DNA from: Patiria miniata
Lineage: Eukaryota > Echinodermata > Asteroidea > Valvatida > Asterinidae
DNA length: 64,000 nucleotides
Reading direction: 5' to 3'
Assembly (NCBI RefSeq): GCF_015706575.1
Contig: NW_024037072.1
Coordinates: forward strand, 28,335,162 to 28,399,161
Part shown: positions 33,947-48,900 of the stretch, piece after piece
Numbering within the stretch: position 1 is the first letter of the stretch
Layout of the letters: each line of letters opens with the position of its first letter
The notes under the pieces: model-generated
Seen by the model: the letters and a program-made list of their open reading frames with translations, nothing else
Told to the model about the DNA's origin: nothing
Database searches by the model: none
Made by a program: the position numbers and the translations under genes

Positions 33947-36900
33947 GTATGTTGTTTCTTTTCCATCTGCACGGTTTTGAATTTAAGAAGTTGTTAATCC
34001 ACGCCTGTAGATGTTTATCTACCGCTATTTTGTATACTTTGCAACTTTACTGTGCATGCTGTCAATATTACATTTGCGACGGGCTTCTGACATGGTGCTC
34101 GAACAAAGGCGAAAACTACAGATGAATTTAAAAGGAAATCCTAAATCATGTTGATTAGCTTCATTTTTTTTCACACTGTATTTTACGCAGGACTGAGACA
34201 GAGATTCCGAAAGTCTCGGACTATGTGGACTGTAAACGGGCCATTCGAGCCGTCTTGACTAAGGACAGCGCCCTCCTGAAGAAACTGATCAATAACACCA
34301 ATGAGATACCCTCGTTGTTTGTTCCGAGAAGCGTGTGTCTGCAAGATGACGCCCTGGACTACGCAGTCAAGACGGAGAATCTCGATGCTATGAAACTGCT
34401 CTACGAAGAATACGTTTCCGGTAATCGGCGTCGGAAATCCATGTCGCAAGCCCTTATGCAACAGCAGGGAACAGGCAGGTAGTGTGAATTTTGGACAACA
34501 CTTGATTTCTCCTTTTCTGTGCTTAAATTAAGAGTGCTTAGTCGTTGAAGCAAATGTGTATATTTGTTCAATTGAATTTTCATTCTGGAAGAGTTCACAT
34601 CCGTCAAACAAAAAGCAACGAGAATGATCAGTTATCCCTGTATTAAAATGTTCTTACCAGAATGATGCTTTAATTTGGAAAAATGCCATTTTATTTTCGG
34701 TTTCGGTTTTTGAATTCTGTTGATCTCTTTATTTTTTTATTAGACCACATGCATTACACTGATATCGAGCGTTGTATTTTACACCACATTTTTAACTGTT
34801 GTTGGGTACTAATGATTGGTCTTTTTTATGGTTGTTACCACATCTAGTTATAATTACCGATCATTGGGACATGCTGTACAGGAAATCAACATTGGCAGGA
34901 AATGCAGAGAGGGCAACAACGCGTTCACTAAGGTACTGTACGCAATCCGTCATGTTATTTTCAGTGACCAGTACCTGTTTGCTGACGATTGTTTTATATA
35001 CCGGCCCATAAACACCGTGGATGACTGCAGAGCTCTTCAGAACGATCTTGATACGCTGCACTCCTGGGCAGCCAAGTGGCTGATGAAGTTCAATTCAGAC
35101 AAATGCCATTGTCACCCACGGTTAAAACAACAAGCCTACTCTCTCTGGTCAGGCCACATCTTGAATACTGCTCCACTGTGTGGAACCCACATCATCAAAC
35201 CACTATCAACCAGGTCGAAGCCATCCAGAAGAGAGCAGCTAGATTTGTGCAGAATATCTACCAACGTACTGAGAGTGTGAGCGCAATGCTACAAAACCTG
35301 CAGTGGGCTTCACTCCAATCTAGAAGAGAAGCAGCCATCAAGATAATGCTATACAAAATATCCCATAACCTCATCGCATTTAACAAATATCAGTACCTGA
35401 CCCCCAAAACAGATACCAGACTTCGAAACTACCATCCGGCAAGATACCAGCTTCTCACAACCCATTCCTCCAAGGACATCTACAAGTTCTCCTTGCAGTC
35501 CGGTTCTGGAATGCCCTTCCTGCAGACGTCATCACAGTTCTATCAGTGGACGTCTTCAGGGCACACATCTCTGCCAAGTAGCTCCAAGATTGGAGCTTTT
35601 TTACTCGCACTTAAATTTTTCTTCTGCACAAACTTCCCCCTGCTTCACATGCACCTTAAACTTCACCTCAGCGTTAACATCCAGAAGTGGACTTTGCTGA
35701 GTACCCGTGTAGATATAGATGTAGATGTAGATTTAGGAGGCCATAAGACCATCGTGCTGGCGGTGGTGTAGTAGGTTTCGTTAAAATCGCTCGATCATGC
35801 CGTTATTTCTGATTGTATTTTTTTCATTGCGCCTGTTATTTTTATGTCCCTTTTTACGTGATAATATATATTTTTTACCAGCTGGCATTTTCCCCCTTTT
35901 TCCTGTCGGTTTTGTTCTCCAGGATATTAATTTTTATCAGAACCCGTACTCCAACGAGCACGAACGTCTGGGAAAGTTCCTAACCATTGGACTGTCGCCA
36001 CAGATGCTTAACCAGCTTGTGTTTCTTTTCGGAACAGAGAGACACAGAATGGTAAGTGACTTGTCTTGGATTATTAAGTGAAACAAGGAGGAACGTTCCT
36101 TTTCTACAATTTGATTTGAATGTGGAGTACTGTTGGAATAAGAAGCTCTTAACACTTGGAAGGACGCAAAATATCGAGTTTTTTTTTTTTAAATCCCCAA
36201 TATTATATTTCTTCTTCTGAAGAGATTCTCCATCCATTGGTACAGATCGTTTGAGTCTCAAGGTAGTGGTGGTATGCCATTCCGGTGTTTTTTTTTTTTT
36301 GGGGGGGGGGGCACCCTGTACATGCATTTGAACAGTTCAGATGTCTGTTATGCTGTTACTTAATATGGACCAATCGTTTTAAGTCTGAATAACACCCAAG
36401 CACAAATGAATGGTAGTAATTATATAGAACGTTTGTGCCTGAAGTCTGACTTCGCAGGGAACATTTATCAAGCTGTGAGGGCAGGTCACCATCGGCTGGC
36501 TGGAGAGTTGATAAAGAAAACAAATGTTGGCGGAGGATATGGCTTCAACAAGCTCCACGAAGAAGTAAGTATAATCTCACACAGACAAGGACACATCAAT
36601 TCTGTTGCACTTAAAATCAAATGTGTAGCGGGACAAACGTTTGAGATGGCTTACCTTTCTGTTACACGTACGGATCTGTTAACCGGAACCAATGGTTTGT
36701 CTACTGATAAAGATTACAGTTTGAAGTACAGTTATCCTATAGTAGAATAACGAAACAGTTCATGCAAAAAAAAAAACCCAAAAACAGTGGCCTATGAAAA
36801 ATGTCGAGCATTTCTTGGACAAAATAATTTGTTCGAATAGTAAATAGGCCTACATTTTTACCGGAATTAACCAACAATGAGGCAACTTCTACCAAATTTT

Positions 36901-39900
36901 GGACATTGTCCAACAGTGTTTTACTCAGTTGTATTTTATAGAATGACAGAGATCGGTTTCAGGTCATTTGGCCTCTCTTTGCAACTCTTCCGTCTCTTGT
37001 ATTATGTCCACACCGATTGTTTTTCTATTTGTTTTACGGCAGGTTCTGCTGGTCAGTAAACCGGAAAAGCTGACTCCATTCCGAAGTGTGTCAGTGCTCA
37101 AGAAACCCCACGGAAATGACAAGGTAATCGATGATTTAATTATGCCATGTATGGACTTATTGGTGCTAGAACTAAAAAGACCATTCCGTGATTTCCGTCT
37201 AAAACAACCAATCGCTCTTTGGGGTTCAGGAGTCCTTACTTATTTACAGTTTAAAGTATTTTATATTTTAATTATTGTATATTAATGTATTAAAATAGTT
37301 TCCATTTTGGTGAAGATTTACATGCGTACAGGATCTCCCGGTTATTTTAAAACATTTTTCATTTAAATTCACCTACTGTATAACATTCAGTGTCGTCCAA
37401 GAAAATACCTCACACGCTGATACAAAATCAATTTAGTCATTTACCATTCAGTTTCAAAGTTTTGTCATATGAGCATATTCGTCATTTCAAATTCGTCATT
37501 TCAAAATAGGAAAGGTTGCTTCGAACCAGTCAATTAACATCTTTGAATCTTGTGACTTCACAGATTACCCCTCTGCACTGTGCGGCCATCAACCCCAACC
37601 CTAAGATCCTGGCAAAGCTCCTATCCATCGTGCCCAATTACTTCGAACCTGACGATATTGGGTTTTTGCCGATTCACTACGCCGCAGCCTGTGAGGGAAG
37701 TGGTCCTCTAGAATTGCTGCTGAAAAAGTAAGACAAAATTCGTTTACGTTCATCTCATGCATCACATCCCCGGTATTGACTAAAGCTTTTGCTTGTGTTT
37801 TTTTTTACTAAAATCGAAACTTTGGTACCTCGATTTCTGTTACGACAATCGTCACTTATTTCTGTCACGGGCAGACTTTAAAACCGAAAACTAACGGAGC
37901 AAATAAAGGCAAAAATTTTAACAAACTGTACAGGGTGATTAAAAAAAAAGAAACCCAAATATCGGGACCATCGTTTTAGTGAAGTTCTGCATGTAGCACT
38001 TTCAAAATCTAGCATATATAAGCCTAATTCATAAGCTTGCTTGTAGTACAAGAATCATTTAAATCACTTATGTACTTGTCAAGTTACGGGATTTCAAACA
38101 CAACCACCGTTTTAAAGTTCTGTCCTGGGATCACAAGAAGATGATCTGTGTTCTTTCAGCAAAATGAAAACAAATCACATGGATGTGTGTGAATTGTTTT
38201 CGTTTTGCTGAAAGAACGCACACCTTTTTTTGTGATCCGTGGACAGAACTATACAACGGTGGTTGTGTTTAAAATTCCGTAACTTGAAAAGTACATGCGT
38301 GATTTCAATGATTCTTGTACTAAAAGAAAGCTTATGAATCGGGCTTTCATATTCTAGATTTAGAAAGTGCTACATGCAGAACTTCACTAAAACAATAGTC
38401 CCCACATTTGGGTTTCGCTTTTTGTGGTAATAAAACATTCATTTTAATCAATTGTTAACTTTTTTTTTTCCAGAGGTGCGAAAGCTGACGAATTCCAGAC
38501 GAAGACGATGGTGACCCCACTCATGATAGCTGCGAAGTATGGTCGAGCCCAAAACATCGAAACACTGATCAAGAATATAAAGTCCGGTGCGTCTAGGATT
38601 CAAAATACAATATGATGACGAGAGAAAACAATAAGAACATCAACAGTTCATAAATCATTCAATAAAGCAGAATGTTCGCATTTACAACTTCATATAACAT
38701 AATGATAAAATGACGTATTGTAAACCATGGGTCGTGGATGCAGGGTCGTCGCCAGAGGGGTGGGTAAATGTTGGGAAGGGGGTGTGACACCCCCCAATCA
38801 AATTTTCTGTTAGCAAATCCATAATTGTTATCGGCACATTTGTAAAATTGAGGGCCTTTTTTATATTATTTTACTGTTGTCTGAAAATTTTGAAATCTGA
38901 GGACCTTTTTAAATATATTTTTGCCTGTCAAATATTTCGTTGGAAGTTTGTCGGCAAATTGTACTTTTCATACCTCTCATATTTTTTTCTGTAGAACAAT
39001 TTTTGAATTGAGGATCCTTTTTGGGGGGCTTGTCGGATGTTTTGTTCGCAAATTTTATGTTCTAGCGACGCCTCTGCGTGAATGTTTCGCTGTAGACTTT
39101 AATGTAACAATAATAATTCAATTTGAAATCACCATTATTCTGAAAATCATGTCATTTAAATCGAACGTCATATACAACTATTGAGGTATTTGCAAGCACC
39201 GAACATAACAACTTCACATGCCTTAACCGTAGGTGCTGCCTCCTCTGAGGAAAACCCAGAAAAGATGGCGGTGGGACATAAGACCAAAAAAGGCCACTTT
39301 GCAATTCACTATGCAGCAGAAGGAGGGCACGTGGTATGTGATTAACGTATTTAAAATCTATACAATGAATAACAACATCGTTCTTCCGGGCTTTTTGTTA
39401 TTGCGCCTTAATATTGGTATGCTTCGAATCAATGTCATCAATCATAGTCGAGTTGTGAGATTCTTTTGGATTTGACCATGCATACAAGTCGTCTGTACGT
39501 CAAACTGTCGTCACGTCTCGGTGAAATACCCAGTAATCTTATCACCAGCCCTTGCCTCGTTTGTTGAATGTTAAGGATTGTGTTCAGAGCTTGGTCAAGC
39601 ATGGAGCTGCAGTTGAATCAATGGAGTCGGCTCTCAACAACAAGATCACACCGCTCATGATTGCCGCCGAGAGGGGCTACTTCCGGCTGGCAAAGGTCCT
39701 CATTGAGGAACTAGGAGCAGTAATCGAGAAAAGAGGTAAAAGCTCTCCGTGGTTTCAATAGGCCAAATTTGTTCGTTTCTGTTAAATATTTCCTAGGACT
39801 CTGAGACACGATTGTCAAAATGTCTGAGTGCAGCAGGTTGGTCCTATAAAGAGAAATGTCAAACACGGTTCATTTCAAACGAGATTATATCAAATATGTT

Positions 39901-42900
39901 AGTACACGAACCTGGGCTTCATTATGGCATAAAATAAAAACTAAATTGGTTAAAGAAACTTAATTGGATCATCCTACAGATAAGATCAAGCGTACATCGC
40001 TGATGCTCGCCTGCATGAACGGCCACTATCCAGTAGCTACTCTACTCCTAAGGAAAGGAGCTGACCCTAACGCCAAGGACTCGTCAGGAAACACTGCCGT
40101 TCACTATGCTGCTGCTTATGGCTGGTGGCATTGCCTCAAACTACTGCTCAAAGCTGGCGGGGACCCCAACATCCTCACCGACTGGAAGGTCTCAGTGTTC
40201 CTTTTAACCCTTTTAGACAAGGAATTTTAAGCTCTGGTCGAAGTGCAGAGACTGACCTACAGTCCAAATTTAACACATTCTATTCTCTGATTTGTGGTTC
40301 TGAAATGCATGAATATACACAGTGCACTGAATTTGAGTTGGAGACATAAAAAATGACCGAAATTTATTCTGGACATTGGTCATCACAATATGCTGACGCG
40401 ATTGGTCATATATTTTTAATTTTTGTATTTAATAGATTTCGTGGAATTTATTTCTAGGTTCCCCCACTAGGTCTAGCCTACCTGAAGGGCCACTTTGGGT
40501 GCGTTGACCTTCTACTTAAGGAGCCGGGCGTGGATGTTAACTTCAGAGATGAAAATGGTGCCACCCTGCTGCTGATAACTTGTGCCCAATCCATGAGTGA
40601 AACCACAACGGAACAGTTGGAATATCTGATTAAGGCAGGAGCCGACGTACAGGCAGTAGACATAAATGGCAGAAATGCAGTAAGTGCAGATTTCTCTTCC
40701 CCGTATTATTTTGAATTCGCAGAGAGCCGCATGTTGATTATAATCTCGTATAGAAAGCCTCATGCGAGAAGATTGTTTTACATTTCGATTTTTTTTTATT
40801 GAAAGATCTGAAGTCCTTTTTGTTTTATAGTTCCGTTAACTTATGATCATGACCGATCTCAGAATGGATGTTGATTGTGGAGCAAGACATTCGATTGGCT
40901 TGTGATCGAAGGTTAAACTTAACGATGCATTCCAATCACACACATAATGGCAGTTGGTTGAATAAAGGTCTGAACAGGTGGACGTTGCCAACACAGAAAG
41001 GGTTGTGTGTGTGCAGTTGGAATGGCGAAGGTAACAACTCGTTAAAGCCGACTGATTTTCAGGATCAAGTGGCGCCTGAGCTACGACCGGTCGGGACATA
41101 TCAGTCCCTTAGTTTTGTTTGTTACCAGAGTGTAACTGCGACGATATCAAGACGATTGGCATCAGTCGGAGTTTAACAAAAACAGCCGTAAGAGTAAACA
41201 AAATTCAACTTCTGTGCCGCGCGCGACGCAACGTCTTCCCAATAGGCGTGAGTCAATCGCTTACGCCCTATGCGAAGCTAAGTCGTCGATGATTTCATAT
41301 TGTGAATCGTCGTCGCATCGTGGGTGACAAGGGCATGTATGCGGTTATTCTGTGTCGAGATGCCACTTGTTCAACGATAATAACACTATTTGTCAGTTTT
41401 GTGAGCTGAGCATGACATTAGTGCTTGATGCCGACGTTTCCGTCGCAGCGCGAGCAAATCGCAGGTCGACGAGGGCGGCTTTTAGTTTGCCTCTTGCCAT
41501 TTCATACAATTAATAATGGCGAAACAAAGAACGCAGTGAGTACACAAGTCGTAATCCTCATCCTCCAGCCTGTGTTTAACTCAATTTTCAAATTTACACT
41601 TTCTAGCTCCACTTCATTGCGATTCTCAACCAGCAGTCTAACCGCTGGAGCTCGGTAAGTCTTGTTAAAATTTAAATAGTCTGTTTTCTGAAAATTGACA
41701 AATGAAATTGGAACGAAATTACTTGATAAGGAATTACCCTGCAAATACTTCCCGTAAAATGAGAGTGATCGATTTAAACCTACATATTTTGCTGTTAGTA
41801 GAAATTTCCTCAATGTTAGAATTATTATTCTCTTTAATAAAACCCCGAATCAGGCAGAGTGGGAGAAGTGCAAGCACCCATAGGTTGCTTTAAAGCAACC
41901 CCCACACACCTGAAGCGTCGGCGAAGAGACACAAAATTACATGCTTCATGCACTCAAGACAAGGTACAGAGTTAAAGGAGTACTCTTTGATTTTCAACCA
42001 TTTTAGCCTGACCCTCTCCGATTAACGCTTGAAGTTGTTGCACTGTTAATTGACAAAGGCTGCGACCCTGCACACAGAGACAAGGAGGGGAAAACGCCTC
42101 TGTCCATTGCCTTGCAAAATGTAAGTAACCCTCAATAACTTTAAGAAAGTAACTAAAATATTCCATGTACCTTCTTTAAACTGTTAATTTTCACTGGTTT
42201 TTTTTCATTTTGCAAGAGCTTAGCAACGATAATTCACGAAATTTCAGGGATAAAATTCCTTTTGCAGAATGTTTCGATTTTCTTCGTTTCACGGCGGGTT
42301 TGAAAGAATGTTGTAAATATCGCCAAATACGTGTTCTTTTATATATGACTTGAAACTTTGCAAGGCGGATGAGACTCAATAGAGAAAATTTTGCGGGTAA
42401 CACCATGTGGAAAGAAATCTCTTCTTGGAAGCAGTGTGGTTCTGAAAGAACCGGTTGGTTGAGTGCAGAACTCTACGTTTCGGACAGTGTCCGTCTTGTC
42501 TCTGTCTCACCCTGCTGAGAACGGACAGAGCACACTGTCCGAAACGTCGAGTGCTTCAATCAACCAACCGGTTGTTTTCAGAACCACACTTCTTCCAAGA
42601 AGAGATTTCACATGGTGTTCGCCGAGGAAAATCTCTATGTTACGTGTTCTTTTGTTATCAATACGAAACTATTTTTATTTCATTTTTAAAACACACACAG
42701 ATAGGCCCTACATGGGTTTATTTTAACTTGCCTCAATGGGACAGAACACAAACTCTCAATTTGGTGAATTGTTATGACATTCAACATGGTCATGTTTATT
42801 TTCGTCTTGGTATCAGGGTCACTTTGAATACGTGTGGGAGTTTCTGGTTAAGGCTGCTGTTGTGCCATTAGATGCAGACCTGTCTGGTGACAACCCGTTA

Positions 42901-45900
42901 CACTACATAGCCAAGAACTGTAGCCAATCGCGGGCTTCTATCATCCAGCTACTTGCGAGCGTGGTGAGCAATAAGAAGAATATTCTGTTACTCCTTATAC
43001 ATTAACCCAGTGTAATTAATCCACGATCCAAATGGGAAGCCGACATCAAAAACGAATTTGATATGTGCATGAATCATCAATGTGTGTTAAAACAGAGAAC
43101 AATAACCCCGTCTTAAAGTTTTCAATGTGTGATACTAGGTTAATTTGTTTCACGTATGGGAGTGCTGTGTCCTCCCCATCAAGTCTCTTGCTGTGTTACT
43201 CTTTACCTCTGAAATGAATGCACAATGTAAGGAGACATACGCTACTCAGCTGAAATAATAAGCCATAATGAGCATTGGTACTTTGTGAGTATTTTTTTAG
43301 TTGAAGCAACAAAAGTGCTCGAAAACTTATGAAGGGATGCTTAAAAAGTAACCTGACGAAACATTTAGCTCAGTCATTGCTGAACGTTCCGAGAAAACAA
43401 TATTCTAGGATCTCGATTTCCATTAAAACTTGCCGAATCATATTTTGAATTGCGCCCGAAATCAGCGTCCGGGACACGTTCTCATTTAGCCTGTTGCAGC
43501 TACGCGATGTATATATAGCTAGAACATTTTTAACAGTATTTTGAAATGCCACTTTTTGGATAGCTGCAAATGCTTCACTGTATTCCCTACGTTTAGGGAA
43601 TAAAAGAAGAGGTCTGAATGTTTTTTTCCGAGGTAGACATCTTTTTAATAAAGCGTCTTGCCGTACAATATTTTCTTGGTGATGATGAATGTCTTAATTG
43701 GCTGCCCACAAAATCATTGTCTGTATTTTAAGGAGATAATACTCTGTCTGATTTTTAAAATTTTATTACAACGAATCTGTATCAAATAAGGTGGAGATTG
43801 GGAACAACCATTTAAAATGGTGGAACATCGTACTATTCTAAGAAACACCCACACGATAGCGTGTCGACTGAGCAGCTAATGTGCATGGTGATAGCACATG
43901 TATCATTCTGAACATTTCATCAACATTTCACTTCTTTTTTTCTCTGAAATCATCTGCTCTCAGGCAAAGGCTGTGAAATTGGACGAAGCCTGCAAGATGA
44001 AAGACCGACAAGGATGCACACCGTTCCTCAGATGCATCGTAGATAACAGAGGCGTAAGTGTCAGACTCGTTTCTTTCGGGTTTTTTTTACCCTTTACAAA
44101 TCATTAGTAAGAGTAGAATAGTAGTGGACCATGTTTTTGTGCTCGCCCTCAAATGTGGGTAAATATAATTTACATGCCACGAGAACAGTGAAGCTTTTCC
44201 AGGATGAATGATTTGAAAGTGAAAATTTCTTTCAACAATTCTCTCTCAATGCAAAGTTTGTAATGAAACACTGAAAAAAAAATTCCATGCGAAGGGCAAT
44301 ATTTCAATAAACGATAATAAAACATCGGATAATAAGTCATCAGTCTGCGACAAATAGACAGAGATCATTATGGAATTCAATTATCAACAATCTTCTATTC
44401 TTTATTATTTAAAGTGTGTTTTTCCATCTTTTATTTATTATTATTTTTTTGTACAGCGCTCCTCATCTGAAGATGTGACTGCCATATTTGCGGTAAATAC
44501 GAACTCTCACCTTCTGTGTGAATTTTGATTTTTTTTTTTTCGTGAAATTTGGAGCGCAGTAACTGCCAATCGTATTCGTCAAAAAGTAAAACTGTTCCTA
44601 ATTTTAGTAGTTCCTCATTTACGAGTCGGCCATATTGAATTGAAAGTTAGGTAAAATCTTAATTTTTTGAACTTGCGAAGATAAATGAAAGCAATTTAAT
44701 TGATTATCAAATCCAGTATGCCTCAATAAATAATGTTAAATTTGTGATTAAGCATTCCCTAATGTTTAAAGCCATATTAAAAGAATAAGGCTGCATTGTG
44801 CCTGCTAGTCTGGCACCATCCAATTCAACAGTTAAACAATTAATGAAATACATTCAGGGAACTCGACAAAAATGGCCAACTCGTGAATAAGGCCCCATGC
44901 AATGCAGGGCGACTGCGATTGCATTATAAATTATTGTATTATAAATTACTAATTTTTTTTAGCATATTTGAAATTGAAAAATCCATTCGACAAACACCTA
45001 CGAAGGGATTTCTGTGAGACAAAACGTAGACCTACAATTTCTGCTTTCATCAAACTACAGCTGGCAAGTCGACACGATTCATGTTCTGTGATAATGGACA
45101 TTTTTCCCAGTATCATTCACACCAGTATAGGCTTAGTTTTGATGGTCTCAAGGCACAGCTGGTATCCCAACCCTATTGTCGTGTGCCCGGAGGGCGTGTT
45201 TTGGCTAAAAATGTGGAAAACATTTCTTGAAATTATTGGGCGAGCTCTTGAACAGAGAACAAAGATTCGTCTAAATGGGTCTGAATGATTACTTTTCGTT
45301 CCTCGTAGGCACTGGCTGAAATATCAGACATCGATGCTCGTGTTGATCGTGGTTCTGATACTGCTCCGCGTGAGTTGATGTACATTTTATTACAAAATTA
45401 ACAAAAATAATACCACATAATTATACCAAATTAAACCAACAGCTCTCTGACTATAGTGTTCGTTAGTCCGAGTAACTTGGACCCAACTTATCGCCTTTTT
45501 AACATTCGGACGTGGTCTGGCGATAGTAGGGTCCAAGCTAAACCGCATCAATCGGTGGACACAATTTTGTAACGGAATCGCACTCGGGATACAGGGACCA
45601 TCGAATAAACGCTGGGCACGTCCAGATCGCATTGTTCAAACACGAGTCGGAAATTTAATATGTTCACGATTGCGAGGGGAGCTGTCGGAATTGAACGGGA
45701 AATTTCACTTTTCATCCGGATCGTAAGTAAACTTTAGTACCTCGATCTTAATCATCGATCTCTACTTATACCTCAGGTGGCGTATTTAGTTTTTTGGAGG
45801 CCGTTTTGAGGGAGAAATCTGATGTTTTTGTTGGGAAATGTTGGGGCAAGGACAAAATTGTGTCGACCGACTGATGCGGTTTAGCTTGGACCCTACTATC

Positions 45901-48900
45901 GCCAGACCATTTCCGAATGTTAAAAAGGCGATAAGTTGGGTCCAAGTTACTCGGACTAAGTATTCGTATCTATTTGAATAATAATCATATGGTCCATAGC
46001 TTACAGAGTATAACCATTGTAAACCAGACATTTCAAAAAGAGTGTATGGCCTCATTTTGTGAAGATGAATCGCCCGAGAAAAATATTTCTCGTTTCATTC
46101 GTGGCACTTTGTGGTCACCGAAATGCGGTAAACCTATGGGTCCCGCAACCCAGCAAACTCAGCCTGGGTATATTCATCAGTATGTGACGATTTTTCTTGT
46201 GTTCACACTTTTAAAAGTCCTACGTCCGTTTCTACCAAAAATCCGGGTCAGCCTTGACCTGACTCTTTTCCGGATCAGGATGACAGTTCTCTGAGTCGTT
46301 TTCCCGGGCCATTTGACCCCGAAAAATGTCCTTTTATTTACACGCACAAAAATCTCATTTTGACCTGAGAGATAGTCAGGTCAACTATGACCCTGATCCA
46401 GGGTATAATCTGATACCTTTAAGAGTACATACAATGTGATAGGTTGTCATAGTTTCAAACTTCTCTCAGATGATTTCGCGGGCTCCTGTGCTCTTCACTT
46501 CCTTGCTACTAAAGCGCCGAGTGATATCTGGTCCAAGATCATTGGAATGAAACCCGCACTGGATGTATTAAATGCTGATGGCAAAACACCGCTGATAATG
46601 GCCATAGACGCAAAACAAACCCAAAATGTTCACACACTGGTATGTAATTTCACACTGGTCTGTAATTTCAGCATCCCCTTGAAGATGAATGGTTCCATTT
46701 TTCGAAACAACTTTATAATACTAAAACGTAACTAGAAACTTGCACAGTTTTTTATGGTAAAGTCAGACGAGTGACATAAATTTCAAAATACATGCCCAAG
46801 AGACTCGATTTTTATTCTACAAAATGTTGTTGTTTTGTAGAACAACTACGGCCAAAAGGCAGGTTAGTCAATTTGAATTGAAATCATTAACCATTGTACT
46901 CGAATTGAAGAAGTTCATTATACATTTATATTTTCCCCCGAATTACTAGCTGAGATTTAGCCTAATGTTTCCAGTTGATTTTTAAATAAACGATAGATCT
47001 ATGTGTTTATTGGCCTGCACGACTCAACATCGAAATTGTCCATCACTCCGTTTGCAGTTGTCGGAGGGAGCAGACCCGAATGCTTCGGACGAGTTTCAAC
47101 ATTTTGCCCTCTTGCGGGCTATTTGGTAGGTCTTAAGCACATCACATTATATTATACAAATAATATGACAACAATAATAAGACGCTTTGAGGGTGCAACA
47201 TTAGCTCCAATGCTGAGGGGATATTAAAGGTAGAGTATATCATTTGCAGCTATCCAAAAAGTAACTGACGTAATTATTGTTGAAAAACACACTTGGATGA
47301 AAGATAGTAAGGGGACTAAACTCCCTGTGAGATAATTCTTTCTGGCAAGCTGTCGTTCTGCGTCCATTTGCATATCATGTAATTATTGGACAATATTTCA
47401 CAAGCTGCGTTGAAGCGCTTCTAACGCGATTCTACCGCGATAGGTCAATTGACCAATGACCCAAATTTAACTATTTTACCCGTTGTTTATAAATAGTTAC
47501 TAGTGAAAGTCATATTGAAGCGCAAGCCTCCATTGGTTTTAAATGCATTTACGCCTGGGCATTTTCGATTTACACAAATTTCGCAAATGCTAGCTTCGCT
47601 TTAAGGAGGTACCCCACAGGGTGTTTGTATTAGATTTCAGTTTAGTAAGAATTGCACCAAATTCAGGCTAACTAACGCTCATCGAATAATACAAAACCAC
47701 TGCCGTCTTGCACGCTCCGCTTGAACACATCAGGTCTAGTAGCAGTGGTGCTCCATTGTATTTTCATAATAATATCTCTACGGAGTACAGAATCTATTCT
47801 CACCAGTATTATTGTTTTACCAACAGCAATGAACTACCAGATATCATTCCAGATCTCATCGCTAAAGGGGCAAACATCCATGGCTCGTTGTTCAAGAACA
47901 AACAACCAGGCATCATGCATTACATCCCTGCCTATATCAGTGAGTTAAATCTTCGCCTTACTGTCAATCTCTATTCTAGACTAACTGTGTTGAAATCATA
48001 TATATGGCAGTCAAATTCTTTTGGCGCTCACGGTTTACATTCATTTTCTAGCTACTAGCTATATGATAATTTATTTATACTCAGCCGAATACTTACACTG
48101 AGTTACCTGAATCCAACTCTGCGATGAGGCATGGAGGTAAGACCGATACCCCACCGAATGAAAACCAAAACACGTGAGCATGTAATCGGTTGTTGTTAAC
48201 GTCGCTAATATTCGGCGAATAATACCTAAGTTTCACCTGAGTCGTATTGCAGACAAAAAGAATGGACTTTAGTTCAGGAATAAGTTTGAAACTATTCCAA
48301 AGGCGGCGATTTCTTGGCAACATGGGGGGGGGGGGGAATGGGGACCAGCAGATCAGAGGGAAAAAAGTGGGGTTGGTGGGGGCTGGACAACACCTGACTA
48401 CAGTGGGCGCTGTTTAGTGATATATGTATTCACATAAACACAAAAAGTGGACTCGGACTCTCTAATGTAGAGTAAATTGTATAACTTGTATTCAAGAGCT
48501 CTCGATCGCCGGACACATTTTTTGGGACTATTTACTGGTGTAATCCCTTTTATATACCCCAAATTTTGTTTTCCCTCCCAACAACTTTTTTTTGGCAGAA
48601 GCAAGCATCCACTACTGATATTTAATGAAAAACATTTGGAAGAAAAAATATCTAAGGTCGATATCAGGCCCAACAATGGGCAGCTTCTATGCGCTTTCCC
48701 GGGCTATAGAGCGCCCTCATGGAGTTAATTGAGTTCCAGCTCCTCCCAAACCCCCAATCACACCCCAAATGCTTTAATCAGCCGATGGCCTGTCGGACCT
48801 TTGGATGTCATTTTGCGAGCATTTCGTGCAGATCCGCCCTTGGTGACTCCTTTGAAATGCTGTTCCCCTCCCCCTAGGTTCTGCCCACTTTGTCAACTTG

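Noticed and set aside
34881-34932. Alternative 51-nt form of the PARP micro-exon using the acceptor TGTACAG
   Set aside because: It has length 3n and cannot repair the phase difference between exons 4 and 6; the 34-nt form does.
44968-45288. 106-codon frame in PARP intron 19
   Set aside because: No domain, no splice phase that joins exons 19 and 20, and the direct join of those exons is in frame.
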